Source of the DNA: Morella rubra
Taxonomy: Eukaryota > Streptophyta > Magnoliopsida > Fagales > Myricaceae
Assembly: GCA_003952965.2 (NCBI GenBank)
Contig: CM025853.1
Location: 28,950,415 to 29,014,414, forward strand
DNA: 64,000 bases
Direction of reading: 5' to 3'
In this document: in pieces, positions 42,013 through 54,736 of the stretch
Numbering within the stretch: the first letter of the stretch is position 1
How the letters are laid out: every line of letters starts with the position of its first letter
Program-made: the position numbers and the translations under genes
Notes under the pieces: model-generated
What the model saw: only the letters and a program-made list of their open reading frames with translations
Told to the model about the DNA's origin: nothing
Databases searched by the model: none

Positions 42013-42450
42013 ATGGATCATTCTCTCTCCACATGAAATGGAAGTTAAATTAGCACCTCCAAGGAATACATTATGTGGGGCATGATTTGAGGGAGCTGGA
42101 AGCATAATCAACCTGACCAACAAGCTTGAGAATCAGGAAGAAAGTATTACACGTGCAGTCCACTAAATTGGTGTGGCAAGCGCTCTTCCATGTTGGGAAA
42201 TTTAAAAGAAAAGAACAAAAGAACAAAATAGGCTTTTTGCGGATTTTAATACATGTGGGGATTATGGGCTCTAACTAGGCAACGACGAAGCAGATATTCT
42301 CTCGAGGCCCATTAAAAAATTTAGTACATTTTAAAACAGTGATTCGGCTGTCACTTTCCTCAAATGTACTAGTCGCTAGTCGCATATATTGGGGCCTGAG
42401 CCTGAAGCCCAGCCTCGCCTTATGCTAATTTTTTTATCCTCTTTTTGTTG
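42013..42450 (+). pseudogene. Degenerate 5' duplicate of the neighbouring BTB gene
   Basis: From the ATG at 42013 the DNA aligns with exon 1 of the BTB gene at 43499. The stretch CCTCCAAGGAATACATTATG in the copy matches CCTCCCAGGAATACAATATG in the intact gene, followed by GAGGGAGCTGGAAGCATAAT and AACAAGCTTGAGAA. In-frame stops interrupt it: the codon after Cys-Gly-Ala is TGA where the intact gene has TGC. Similarity continues past exon 1 into intron 1: GAAGCAGATATTCTCTC near 42288 against GAAGCAGATAGTCTCTT near 44242, and AGCCCAGCCTC near 42406 against the same near 44407. I see no BTB-domain exons, so the copy is truncated. Confidence 0.78.
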
Positions 42451-43498
42451 TTGTTGCCGTCTCTGTGTTCCAAATTTCTCCTTCATTTGCTTGATTACTT
42501 ACCCAACAAAACCAAAAAAATTCCTCCTGCAATCAATTAGAAGACATACATACTGTGTGACTCAAATATCTTAAAGCTGAGATGTATTGAACGTCCAGAA
42601 GTTTTGTTTTTTTCAATCCCGTCAAGCTGTTTGATCTAATGGAGAGCAAATGACAGCAAATGCAAACACATTAATTGAAGTTATTTTCGTGTAACCAAAA
42701 AACGAAAACTTTTTTTTTCGGTGTTCGAAAGTGACCGGACATCGGAAGCACTTACATGGATTCCTTGTTTGGTACCCTGTCTTTTGAGAGGAACAAACGA
42801 GCAATTTTTTTTTTTTTTTTCCAAACCCAGATTCCTCCCACGGACCGAGTAAACATGATGGATTCATGGTTGACCCAATCATATGTCACAGGCTGGCCGA
42901 ACCAACTAATTGGCAAGAATAATTAGGGGCCATCCCGGACGTGGCTGCCTCATACATTCATGCTGTTGTAAGGTTGGAAAGTCCCTTTCCTGCTCCTAAC
43001 TCCCTGATTCCTCCACTTATGAAGCTATTGTTTAAGTGCTTTCCCTGTATCTCACTCTAAAGGCATGGCCACCCACTTCCCATTTAACTTCTATTGACCA
43101 TTATGTCCTCCGCCTCATTAAACTTATCTCCGTTTTGGTCCAATTAATTGTGCAACAAAAAAATGCCAATCACTAGCTCATCCTCATCAAACAGAAAATA
43201 AGAAATTAAGCATTCTGTTTTTTATTTTTCCTTTTTCCGAAATCTTAAAAGCTGTCTGCTTCTAAGAAATTAAGCATGCCAATGCCTATTTTTTGAAGGT
43301 TAGTTTGGTCATTTCACACACGTTAAACAACACGGGAGTGGCGCTGATTCAAATTGCTAATAATCGGTAGGGTAACAAGGCGGCCAAGCCTTTTATAAGT
43401 TGAGGTCCAAAAGACGAAACAGTTTCTGCTTTTCGTTCTACAGCTCTGCTTCTTTCTTCGAGATTCATCAAATTCTGCCATCCACAGGGAGAAGGAAG
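42451..43498. other. Intergenic DNA and promoter of the BTB gene
   Basis: No ORF of interest. Poly-T runs are present near 42710 and 42806. The right end carries the promoter. Confidence 0.5.
43394..43399 (+). promoter_or_regulatory. TATA box of the BTB gene
   Basis: TATAAG in CCTTTTATAAGTTGAGG, about 105 bp upstream of the ATG at 43499. Confidence 0.5.
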
Positions 43499-45395
43499 AT
43501 GGACTGCTCTATCTGTACAACAATGCCTCTTATATTAAGGCCTCCCAGGAATACAATATGCGGGGCTTGCTACGAGGGAGCTCGAAGTATAATCAACCTC
43601 ATAAACAAGCTTGAAAGTGAGAAAGGAAGTGATAGTCTGCCGAATTCGTGTAAGGCAAGCTCTACTTTCACACCTATTCTTCTTCAATTATTTGTTGCTC
43701 TTTGCACTTGAAGATTATCGATTCATTTGATGGAAAATTCCAATGCTTATTTTTTTTTCCTTATTAATAGATTTATCTTTCCTATTAGTGGGTTGGATTG
43801 AGGATGCATGGTTAGCTTAAATTGGGACAATAATATAATTGATCTACATACCTATATTTTTCCTTCTTTTGTTTGGTATTAAAAATAAAAAGAAATAAAA
43901 TTTAGGGATGTTTATTTTTGGTAAGATTTTTAGAATTTGAAGTGTTTTGAGAAATTTTAAGTGATGTTAAAGTTATTGGTATACGTGTATAAATTGTTGA
44001 CTTGTATTGATATTTAGATATGTTTGATTTATAAATTTTAAAATTTATGTATATTTAAAATACAAACCAAAACGAAGCTCTCTTAAATTTGTGAGTACTC
44101 ATGTTAAATATAAAAACAAAACAAAAAATAAAAAAGAAAAAAAGGGGACGCTCTGAGGATTTTAAATCCAAAAAACAAAAAGCGCTCTCGTGGATTTTGT
44201 ACGTCCGGGAGTTGTGGGCTAAATATTTTGTCCTGGTCCGGAAGCAGATAGTCTCTTACACGCCTGTTGGGTCTCAAGCCCAGCTTCTGCTAATTAGTCT
44301 CGTTACGCGCCTGTTGCGTTTCAAACCTGCCTCTCTTTATTGGGCCAAATATAACTCTGGCCCATCAGTGCTCATCTAAAATGGACCGAATACTTTTATT
44401 CGGTCTCCAGCCCAGCCTCCCCTCGTTAGTGTTTTTTTGTTCTGTTTATAAATCACTTTGGATTGGATATATTATGTACAGAATTAACTGATGACGTCTT
44501 TCATGTTGGTTCGATTCAGACTCTCGTAGATGTTTCGCGATGGGTGTCTGATAGGAAGGATGAGGAAAATCTGCTAAAAGAGGAAGCAAGCTTTCTTAAG
44601 GCGGGTTTCTTTACTGCGCTCAGAGATCAAATTCACACAGATATACAACTCAAGCCAGGCAACAATGGCCTTCCCATACCCGCACATAAAGCAATATTGG
44701 TTAGCCCCCTCTCTTTCTCTCTCCTAATTATCAACTATTAGAAGGTACGTACTCAAATATGTTTGAATAATTAAAATAAAAAAAAGACCGAAAGTTTCAA
44801 TCAAATATATTTGGATTTATAAAATAGTTATGTTTATTAATGAACGTTTACCTGTTCAGGAAAAAAAAAATATATCAATGTTTTTTCTAGGTCACTGACC
44901 ATATCAATTCGTATGCATGTAATGTTATAGGCGGCAAGATCACAAGTCTTTAGGAACATGCTTGACTCGGATGAATGTAAAGCGCCAGCAAAGGACACAA
45001 TAACATTGTCTGAGTTGAACTATGAAGAGCTCGAGTGTCTTCTGGAGTTCCTCTACACCGGGGGCTTGCCAAAAGAAAAAGTGGAGAAATATGTCTATGC
45101 ATTGGGAGTGGCAGCCGACAAGTACGAAATCACATACTTGCAGAAGTTTTGTGAGCGTCACATGCTTAGGTCTTTGAACCCGTCCAGTGCTCTTGATGTG
45201 TTGGAGATCTCAGATGCCTGTTCCTACATATCTCTGAAGGAGTCGGCTTTGAAATTCATTGTCAAAAACATGGAGGATATAGCCTTCTCGGCTAGATTTG
45301 AGGAATTTGCACTCAAGAACCCACATCTGTGTGTGCAGATAACAAGGTCATCGTTGATGGAAGCCAAACAAACCCGCGTTCATGGTAGCAGCTAG
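43499..45395 (+). CDS. BTB/POZ domain protein, At3g56230-like
   Basis: Three exons in the preferred model: 43499-43654, 44520-44699 and 44931-45395, giving 266 residues. The N-terminus MDCSICTTMPLILRPPRNTI with Cys pairs (CSIC, CGAC) is diagnostic of this small plant group. The BTB fold follows: DIQLKPG...PIPAHKAIL, then RSQVFRNMLDSDE, then LECLLEFLYTGGLPKEKVEK. The C-terminal helical part is AADKYEITYLQKFCERHML. BTB proteins usually act as substrate adaptors of CUL3 ubiquitin ligases; that role is inferred from the family. Exon 2 to exon 3 joins cleanly in phase 0. The intron 1 donor is uncertain: a GC-AG intron at 43655 keeps the frame, whereas the nearby strong GT at 43650 would create a stop. 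See the finding. Confidence 0.85.
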
Positions 45396-47185
45396 GGCGG
45401 CGCCATCAGTACTGGACAAAAGGATATATATCCATGCACATATTGCTTTAGATTAAAATAGAGAGGCATGCATCGGACACAATTGAGTGGAATCTCTTAA
45501 TGCATGCATAGAGCTTTTGAGTTTTCTTTAAAATAAAATATTTTACAAATTACATACAGATCTAACAATTAGCACGACTAACTAGGCTTTCTTGTTGATT
45601 AGATTCGTATCAAGCAGTAGCGATGTTGTTTGTTTTTTATATGCCTCCGACAGGAAAATCACCACTGGCCAGCTCATACAACTGATCATCAATTATTTGT
45701 TTAATGCAGCGTTTGCCATGAAACAATTACGTACGTACATAAACTCCTTGCGGCTCTTTATATATATATATATAGGAACGCAGGCAGTAAATTGTTCGAA
45801 CAGATCTTCTCGAGGATACTATCTTTGAATCGACTGACTAATTATACCATTCCAAGTTTCCCGGAATTGCTTCTCGTCCTCATGGTCATTAGCAAAATCC
45901 TTTACACTGAAATCAAAAGGCCGTGACGATCTCCATTAATTTCCAAGTCAATCGTAGTTCCGAGTTTGCTAACTGGTCGACCTATACGTACTTAAGATAT
46001 ATGGATATATCTATATCGGTCTATATATATTATTAATCTATGAAGGGGAAAATAGATGACAAATTGCTTAATTATTATTATTTTTTAATTAGCTGCTTAA
46101 TTATTATAATTACTTACATATATATACGTTATAGAGTAAAACGTACGACTACCAATCTGAGCCAACTGACACAACATATATGGTCCACATCCCATCAGCT
46201 GCATTCTATATATGTAGATCAAAAGCTGAGGTGGTTTATGGTCCAACCAGTTAATTAAGAGGCTTAAAACAGATCGTTGCAGAATATGTCAAATTAACTT
46301 CCTCACTTAAATAAACATCAGAGGAATGACGAGAAAACAAAGATAGTCTTATTGCTCTTTTGTGGCCGTACTTCTACTTATCCGATCTCTTAAATATGTT
46401 TAGGCCATGATTCATACGAATTAACGAAGTTAATTTTGTAGTTAATTGGTCAGGAGGTTTCACATGTACTACTTGCGTATATATTATATATCTAGCTAGG
46501 TAACTCCATTAATTAACATAAATTATGAACCCGTTAGCTTTATTATTACTAATTATAATGGTAATAGCTTGTTAATTGTACTATAGATCTCGTCTTTAAA
46601 GGGACACTTTGCACTTTCAAACCAAATACGTACGCCGCCGACCCATCTAATTATAAGCTCGCAAATGGGAAGATCTAACCACTAGGAGGGAATTAAGGCG
46701 ATTATCAATCTAACATAGGAAAGAGTTCATTCCTTGAACTCCTCCAGGGGCGCAAAATATGAAAACATAAGCCATATCATGGCAGCTATATATCAAAGGA
46801 TACCCGAAGCGTCAATTAGTACTATAGAAGGCAGATTGAAATTCGATGGAAATTAAGCAATAAGCTCTACCCACAAAGAATAGTAAAAGCATATGACAAC
46901 TTGTCATGCGTCTCAGTGGGAGGAATCTCTTGTCGTTGTGGAGCAATATGAAAGCCAAAATATATGTTACGTACGCTGCCTTATAATGAATTCTGGTAAA
47001 CCTCGCTAGAGTCACTTGTTGGCTTAATATGCTAGTTTTGTGATCTTCAACCAGCTTCTAACTCTGTTTTGTAGCTTATAAGTTCTTGATTGACAACAGA
47101 ATTCCCCACCTACGGGCTACGGCAAGAAAAGAAAAGGGAGAAAGTACAAGGAAAAGATATATATATAGGACTGGACGGTAATTGA
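45396..47185. other. Convergent intergenic region between BTB and bHLH-like genes
   Basis: 3' flanks of two converging genes, AT-rich, with TA microsatellites near 45760 and 46120. Short ORFs have no recognisable domains. Confidence 0.55.
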
Positions 47186-48442
47186 TTACTCTTGTTCACT
47201 GCTCTCACTCCAGTTGTCGATAGCCTGCACCACTGCTTGTTTCAGCACTTGAGCATCAATTCTTTCGACTTGGTCTTCATTCTAGGAAAAAAGAAATTGC
47301 GAAAATTATCAGTTCTAGTTATAGAGAAGTTGAAGACAGGGAGAGATCATCAGAGTGATGTATGCAGGGACGGTGAGTATGTATATCTCTAGAGAGAAGT
47401 GAGATTGTTATCTTACTTCTCCTCCAACTGCTTGTAACTGGAAATTATTGGCACAAGAAACCCTAGCTTCCAGAACATTAAGACCCAGTTCTTCAAAGGC
47501 TTCCAAGATAGAGACAAGCAGGCCTGGGCAACTCCTCTCTGATAACACATTTATTAGGAAGCCTTTCTCTAGGGTTTCTACCGTCACCTGTAGCAAAAAC
47601 CGGCTGAGATAAATTACAAGGCTAATAGAAAGAGATTAGAGTTGGAGCGGGTGGAGGAGAAGAAATTGATACATACCACAGGCAATCGATTTTGGTCACT
47701 TGAGGTTTGTACGGTGGCTACATCTTGATTCAATCTTTCCACTTTCTGTTTTAGCTCTTCGATATACTTCGACGCATCGATTATGATTGAGGACTTTTTA
47801 AGCTGCGCCCAAACATGTACAAAAGTAAGTCATGTGAGGTAGAATCCAATTGCGGGAAGTTATTTTCTTTCCTCAGATAATTAACATGTATTCAATTGAC
47901 TCTGTGAATTATTGCAGATATGGTTCCTAGAATATTTGTTGAAAAAACCATAGGTTCCCGATATAACTCGCTCTAATTTTCATGTTACATCTAGCAACTT
48001 ACAACGTCTTCTTATGCTTATAATTTATCTGATGTCTTTCCTAAATTGGCGTCTTATCAGTGAAGAACGAGAAATTAAAGACAGACACTAAGCGAGGCAA
48101 ATATATATCATTAAACATCATGAAGGAATCGTGGCAGACTATGGCAGCTAGCCGAAGTTGCATGCTTAGCAGTTTAGAAGTTATCGAATACATAAAAGAA
48201 GACCAAAGATGGAAAACCAGGAATTCTACTAACAAACAGAAGGAGAGCATACTGATTTTTCTCCAGTAGAAGAAATCCTTATAATAGGATGACCTAATCC
48301 ATGAGAATAAATAAGAAGAAAGCCAATGGAAGCAGAGGCCTCAGGAAATAATGCAGAGAATTACAGCATGAGAGTTAGTAATGGAACGAAGTAATTGCAG
48401 CTTCTCATGCAGTACTGCCCTCTTCTGCTCCCTAGAAACCAT
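47186..48442 (-). CDS. bHLH-like transcription regulator with ACT-like C-terminus (At3g56220/At2g40435-like)
   Basis: Four exons: 48365-48442, 47677-47802, 47417-47587 and 47186-47281, giving 156 residues; all junctions are phase 0 with GT-AG ends. The N-terminus MVSREQKRAVLHEKLQLLRS and then LKKSSIIIDASKYIEELKQK form a helix-loop-helix without a full basic region. It may dimerise rather than bind DNA itself. Residues about 66-125 (VTVETLEKGFLINVLSERSC, then LLVSILEAFEELGLNVLEAR) have the beta-alpha-beta pattern of the ACT-like domain found in many plant bHLH proteins. The C-terminus ends in VVQAIDNWSESSEQE. Function is not established; a regulator acting through dimerisation is inferred. Length and position match the Arabidopsis homologues as I recall them. 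Confidence 0.87.
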
Positions 48443-51400
48443 GGGTTTCTTCTCTTTATCTTTCCTTCAGCTCTCTCTTCCTCTTTCTGTGACTTTGCGA
48501 AGCTCTCAAGCTGTTTAAAAGAGGGGATGAGCTCTCAAATCGATATGATCTTCTGTTTGTTTCCCACATGACTGCTTCAGTTTCTTTAGAACAAAATAAA
48601 CTACAGATTCTAGCTCAACTTACCAAACTACCCTTCTGTAATTCAAAAGGATTTCTCTTTGAAAAAGAAAAACTTGTTCTTTTGGAACGAAAAGAGTGGA
48701 GCAGAACCCAGAGATAATAACCTGGATGGATTAGTGGGGTCCCAAGGCGGTGGAGCATACTAATATATCAAGAGAATATCATTCCTAAAAGTAGAACTCA
48801 TGATGATCAGAACCTACTAAGTAAGCGTAAACCTGTAAGAGCTAGTTTAATCTGATACCAAGAGATCACCATCACTAAATATTTTCGTTTTCTGCTAATG
48901 AATAGAAGATTTCGTCCGTGCATTAAAAATCATGTATATTTTTAGCTGCTTTATGGAGAATCTGAATCTCCGTACAAATGAGTCATTATTAGAAAGGATT
49001 GAATTCTTTTCACATGCAAAAGGCGGGAAAGAAAAATGAAATTCCTAAATAAATTAATTTCTGAATAAATCAAGATTCACATTAATTTAATAGGGGAAAT
49101 TCAAGTAATATGCTGAGCTTGTTAATCATGTCGCACTATAAATCTGGAGTAATTTGAAAGTACTCCGCCCAATAATCCTGCCATTAATTATTTGGGGCTG
49201 CTACCCCTAAGTACTCTAGCGTAATTAACCCAGTAATTACTTGTTGCATGTTGGATAAGAGAACTGCACACGTGAAAAACAAAAAGAACTAAATATTCAT
49301 AATAAGCTGGTTAAAATTTTGGATACTCTAATCCGGAAAAAGAAAAATCAGGCTTCAAGTTGTAAAGTGATTGCTATTTTTCGCACGTTGCGGCCTATAT
49401 TCTGGAACTAGCTAGCTAATACAATAAAATTGCAAGTTGGTATGGAAGCTTTAAGTCAGGGACAAATTAAAGAATATTATATGTCTTCCAAATCCACTTG
49501 ATCAGATTGAAAAGTAAAGCCAGGGGAGTTCAGTTGATTCCTTCAATATTATTCCACCAGGAAATTAAATGGATTTACGACAGGAGGGGCCGAGGGACAT
49601 ATCGGGAAGCGAAGGGAATGAGGTTGGCATAACTTGACGGAGGCCGGGGAGGGGATGGAGGAATCATAACCTCGTGATGGTGAGGGGGGGGGGGAGTGAA
49701 TTTGGCCATCGAAAGAAGTGAAGAGGAAGCAACAAAAGGATATATGTTTAGTTGTGATTTTGGAATGCCTCCAAATACTCCTCACGGGGGCCTTTTTAGC
49801 CTCTCCCCCCCTCCTCTCTCACCAGCCGTCACCCTTTGTCCTCTCTCTCTCTCTCTCTCTCCACACACATGCCATTCTACCATTCTCATCAGTGTATTCT
49901 AGTACTCCAACTTCTCATCTAATTAATGAGATATTGTGCTTGGAAATTCTACAATGTAATTAGAATATAGTCAGCAATTAGCATGCATGCGTTTCACAAG
50001 GATCTAATTGGGGTTAATAATTGTCCATTACTATTAAAGTTTAAAGAGACAGCTAAGTATTTAAGATCCGCTGGAATTCCGACAATACTTATTACGTGAT
50101 CAGTTGTTGTCTGTTGTAGCTCCTCACAGCTTTGTTGTAGCGTTCATGAGGTTCAAAATCACAAGCACGCAGCAGGCCATAGGCCCTGATCATTCAAAAT
50201 CAAACATCCACATAGCAGAAATCGACGGATGCCAGTCACATCAACCGCTTTTAGCTTGCCAACGCAATTGCCAGAGAACTAGGACTAGGCTACCGGCTGA
50301 AATGTTATCAAACATGCTTGTCATCGATCGACTGGCACCAAGTGGCTTCTCCGATCGATGAGTGTATCACGAGATGTTATCAAACAGTCCATCATATACG
50401 CAGGTTTTTAGAGCTAGCTGCTCCTCAGTGCTCACAAAGATTGTCTCCATTCCCCAAGGACAAATCACGTACCCACCCGATCACATGTGTGCCCATTAAT
50501 CATTACAACAAAACAATATCCTCCATACATATACCCTGCTCTAACCTTGTCTCTTGCCTTCCATATAACCAAAAAAAAAAAAAAAAAAAAAGGTACCCTT
50601 CCCAGCTAGAGTGTTAGATTCTAGAGTATTATAGGTATTCCTGGTAATCTCCATTAATTATTACCTTAACTTCCTCAATCACTTAAATTAGAGGTCATTA
50701 ATAGTAACAATAAAAAAGCGACTTAATTTGATGCATGCGTTACATATATTCAAGGAGTGTACAATCTCAATTCTGAATTCCTTGGAAAAGTGTTGATCAT
50801 AACTTCTAAGAAGACTATAAATAAAGTCTATATATTAAAGTGATAATTAATTAGGAAGAAGAAGGATATTATAATTAAGTCTATATCTGTGGCACAAATA
50901 TCAAAGCGAGTTTAATTAATTACTGATTTGTTTTTTACCTTTGATTTTATGTAGATATATATACCATGATCGATATCTACAGGGTGCCAACATAAAGGAC
51001 AAACATTAAAACAGTAAGGTAAAAATATTCATCGAACCATTGTCTAATTGCCTTATCCATTCACTATTTAATCACTAAAATCTCTCCGCACTAGTACTGT
51101 ATATATACAGTACCTTATAACTATATTGCATATACATATAACAGGCAGCGTACGTGTTAATTTGTTCCTGTTCATCTGCATTCCACATGAGATTCTCGAG
51201 CTCTAGACAATTAATCATGCATTTCGTTTGTTTAAACTCCCAGTTTTAATTTGGACCAGCAAACTCAAGCAGAGAAGTTAGGTACCTAACCGTGTTTGCC
51301 ATCATTAATTATCATAAATAATTGTTTCTATTGCGTATACGCTGTAATAATTCTTATATTTGTCATAATACTAAGGATTCATCGATCTATCTTTGGCAGA

Positions 51401-54396
51401 TAGAATTGCAAAGTAGGATTCTTGTGACATGCTAGCAAAACTCACGTGACGTGAGTCGCACTTCGGGAAAGTACATTCACGTGCACTTGTTACGTCCATG
51501 GGCAAATAAAATAGAAGTATAAAGTTAGTGATAAGCTGCCTCTGTTGTGCAGAGAGTTATTGTTGGCATTTTTATTCTTTTGGCCATATTCTTGTGGGCG
51601 ATTAAAGAATCTGCAAGCTGCATGTATAATATAAGAAACAAAGACAGAAGAGTTTGGCTCCACATATATGTAGGATTAGCAGAGAGAATTTATAATCGCT
51701 CTGAAAACGTTCAAATAGAGGTGAAAGGATAATACATTTTACCGCCGGCCACCAGAAAAGAAAATAATATAAAGTACATGTAATAATGATCAACATCCAC
51801 TTTATACATAATTAAAAGGGTATATATTTTTTTTTTCTGGTTTAATTAGTCCACTAGTCTCTAGAGTATGGTTGGATCCCAAACAAGTATTTATAGTTTA
51901 TTTTGTCCTGTACTAGTTTTTAGAAAATCCTTTGTGTCTTAGAGTGGTCATAATTCCATTAACTCAGTTGGCTCCATTAATGAAAATGAATCCAACATAA
52001 TTAACGGGAACATATCACCACCAATCTCAAACAACCATGAAACCCCAAGCCACTCGAGGATGTGTTGTCTTTACAAAAGACTTGTCCAACATGGCGTTAT
52101 GAATTGACGTTTAAAGTTCAGGTGGCATATATAAATTGATGTGGATTTTAAATTAATGCCAAATTGTTTAGATTGGCAGTTTGAGTGACTTGAGGACACT
52201 TGACTGCTTGTGATTGGTGATGATTTGTCTCCGTTAGTTATGTGGGATTTATTCAATTAATAAGGTCAACTGAGTTAACGGAATGACTACTTCAAGATAT
52301 GGAAAATTTTTTATGGACTAATTGAGAATAAAATAAACTTTAAAGACCAATTTAGAATTCGATCTTGTCCCAAGAACCAATAGACTAATTAAGGTTTTTT
52401 TTTTTTTTTCTGTGTAAAGGAGAGGTCATTTTCAAGAAGCAAAGGTCTGTCTCTCACTTTCCCTCTCTCACACGCACGAATGACCACCAGTAGCTAGAAG
52501 AATAAAGAGGTCGCTATCCGTTGGTCATCACCGGTAGAATTCTAGCTATCATCAAATGCGGCAAGCTGGTCCACTGTTGTAGTGCAGAGATGAGAGAGGG
52601 CCATCCATGCAACCAAATAAGCCTCTCACACTTTGGACAGCTATATTGCTTTGTCTTTTTCTTTTGCTACAGATCATCTTTCCAAATGCATTACAAATTA
52701 AATACTCAGCATATCCTTTTCGCATTCTATTTGCTATCTATGTGGAATTTTCTTCCATATAAATCAACTCCAAAGATTTCCACCAATATGACCCTTTTCA
52801 CTTCCTTCTTGAGGTAAGTGACCCCTAAACTGAACAAGCGGCCTCGCATCTACTGTGCCTCCGCACATTTTGCTATTCACGTATAATCGAATAAACGCTG
52901 CATGTATATATATATATAATACGGTGCAAAGATAATAATATCTATAAATAATGGCGCCACCCCCATAGGCTTGCCCATATATATCTTGAGAGCTCATTGG
53001 TCAGTTGTCCAAGGAGGATGGATAAATTTGATTTATACCGCAATATTCTCAGGCCTCCGAAATCAATTAGAAAAATGGTTCACTTACCTCCGTCCTCCAC
53101 ACACAAACAGACACATCTATGCACGTGTAAAGGTTTTTTTTTTTTTTCTGTGTACATTATTCGAAAATGAAGTCTCTGGTTGTAGCTATTGGAAGTGTAA
53201 TAAAATAAATTACAAAAGGAGAGACAGATAATGGATAGCAATAATATATGGAGCAGATCACACCACCCTGGATGCCCTTTTGTCCCTTGCTCTTCACATG
53301 TAAGGGAATGAGAGCAAAATCCACGAGTGAAAACAACCAAAAGTCACACGGTGGCACAAGAAAGAGACCCTGTCAAGGCCAAATCAACAAGACATATCAT
53401 ATCAGAAGGAGTTCTCAGTTGCTGCGTCTGTTTGTCGATTTTAAGATCGTAAATGAAAGGCGAAGATTCCTTGCATTTCTTGAAGCCCCGCAGGAAAATT
53501 TGAAAAAGCCTATTTGAGTTTTAGTCCTTCCAGCAGTTGGAAAATGACGTTTCTTCGACTCGTATAGAACTGGGCTAAGGCTTCCTTTTGATTCATTCAC
53601 GAGTACATCAAAAAAGACACCCCAATCACTCGGATAGAGAAAGCTACGCTGACTCCGAGCAGATAGGATCCCACATGTTGGTAATTTCATTGGTTGTTTC
53701 AGTGAACTTTAGATCTTTCTCCAATTGTCCTGGGTGCGGTGATATTGCACGCGCCTTTGTTAAGAGCAAAATATCTGAACGTTACTAATCGAAATTCCTG
53801 TTAAGCAAATTGGTTACCAAAAATAGTGTCTAGTCCTGCAGTGCTAATGATTTTAGATCTTGCGGCCCGCTCGATAGGTTTGGTGTTGGGCCTATGCCCT
53901 TCTCGGCCCCTAAATCCATCCTTTACATATGGAGAGTTCTCTGTGTTTTTTTTTCTATCGCTTTGTTGGGATGGATGACCTGTTGAGGATGTTCTACGAT
54001 TGCTCTGCTCCTCAGTAACAAACAAACAATATCCATACCTTTTGTTGAAAAATCCTCTGCAGTCTAAACTCGTGTTAGTAGTGTTTACAATGTTATCTGT
54101 GCCTAGATCAGTTCCCTTGCTCAACAAAGTCAATTACATTAGCACGGCATTCCCGGAACCAATTCAGGAGCTACAACTGCATCAACACTGGCATTGCTAA
54201 CTCTGGTGCTGAACATTGTTCTCACAGAGAGTCCTCAAGGGTATGGCTTTTGCCTAGGCCCTAGCTTCATAAGTTATCCTTGGCGCCTCCAAATGGACAG
54301 TTCTACTGCCAAAGATCATGACGTCTGAGTAGGTTTGTGCACACCATTTCCAATAAATATTGCTGAATGGACCAAGTTGATCTCTTTTAGAAAGCT
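48443..54396. other. About 6 kb intergenic region
   Basis: Its left end holds the promoter of the bHLH-like gene. No ORF has a recognisable domain. It contains a G run near 49685, a CT run near 49840, poly-A near 50571, and a foldback element at 51843-52391. The minus-strand ORF at 53801-54133 is unrecognised; it may be spurious or decayed repeat sequence. Confidence 0.55.
51843..52391. mobile_element. Foldback / long-TIR MITE, about 550 bp
   Basis: Nearly the whole element is an inverted repeat. From the left: TTAATTAGTCCACTAGTCTC, AGTTTATTTTGTCC, AGTGGTCATAATTCCATTAA, CTCAGTTGGCTCC, CATAATTAACGGGA, CACCACCAATC. On the minus strand from the right end, in the same order: TTAATTAGTCTATTGGTTCT, AGTTTATTTTATTC, AGTAGTCATTCCGTTAA, CTCAGTTGACCTT, CATAACTAACGGAG, ATCACCAATC. 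The arms are at least 180 bp and perhaps 235 bp each, and no coding sequence is present. The target duplication is obscured by T runs on both sides. Confidence 0.7.
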
Positions 54397-54736
54397 TCCA
54401 TGAGTCATACAAGGCTTTCTCTTATCCACCTCTCGCAATACTCTATCCAAATCGGGAACATAACCCATGGACTTAATCTTCACCTGCAACTCATCCAACT
54501 TCGCATATATGTCCTCTTTTTGTGGATGTTGTCGATCTCCAGCATAAAATTTATGGATTCTACCTTTTACAGTAATCCAACTACATCCCGCTTCCTTCTT
54601 CACACCCGCTCTTTCATCAAATCTCTCAAAACAAATCCGTCTTCATTATTCCTGTCTCAATATACGTACTGGACAGAAGAACATAGGTAGCTGAGTATTC
54701 TGCATAATTGAAAGGATTTTCTGAGCAGCAATCTCT
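54397..54736 (-). pseudogene. Frameshifted C-terminal E/E+ region of the PPR gene
   Basis: Downstream of the long PPR ORF the expected E/E+ sequence continues but jumps between frames. Pieces recognisable in turn are EIAAQKILS, YSATYVLLSSTYIETG, NEDGFVLRDLMKER and KKEAGCSWITVKGRIHKFYA followed by GDRQHPQKEDIYAKLDEL. Each junction needs one added base to continue. After VLREVDKRK the similarity fades; no intact DYW domain is seen. This is either real decay or a run of base-calling deletions. Confidence 0.7.

Noticed and set aside
53801..54133. 110-codon minus-strand ORF downstream of the PPR remnant
   Set aside because: I considered a retroelement gag or DYW remnant, but see no zinc knuckle, no protease motif and no CDCH/DYW residues. 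Left unassigned.
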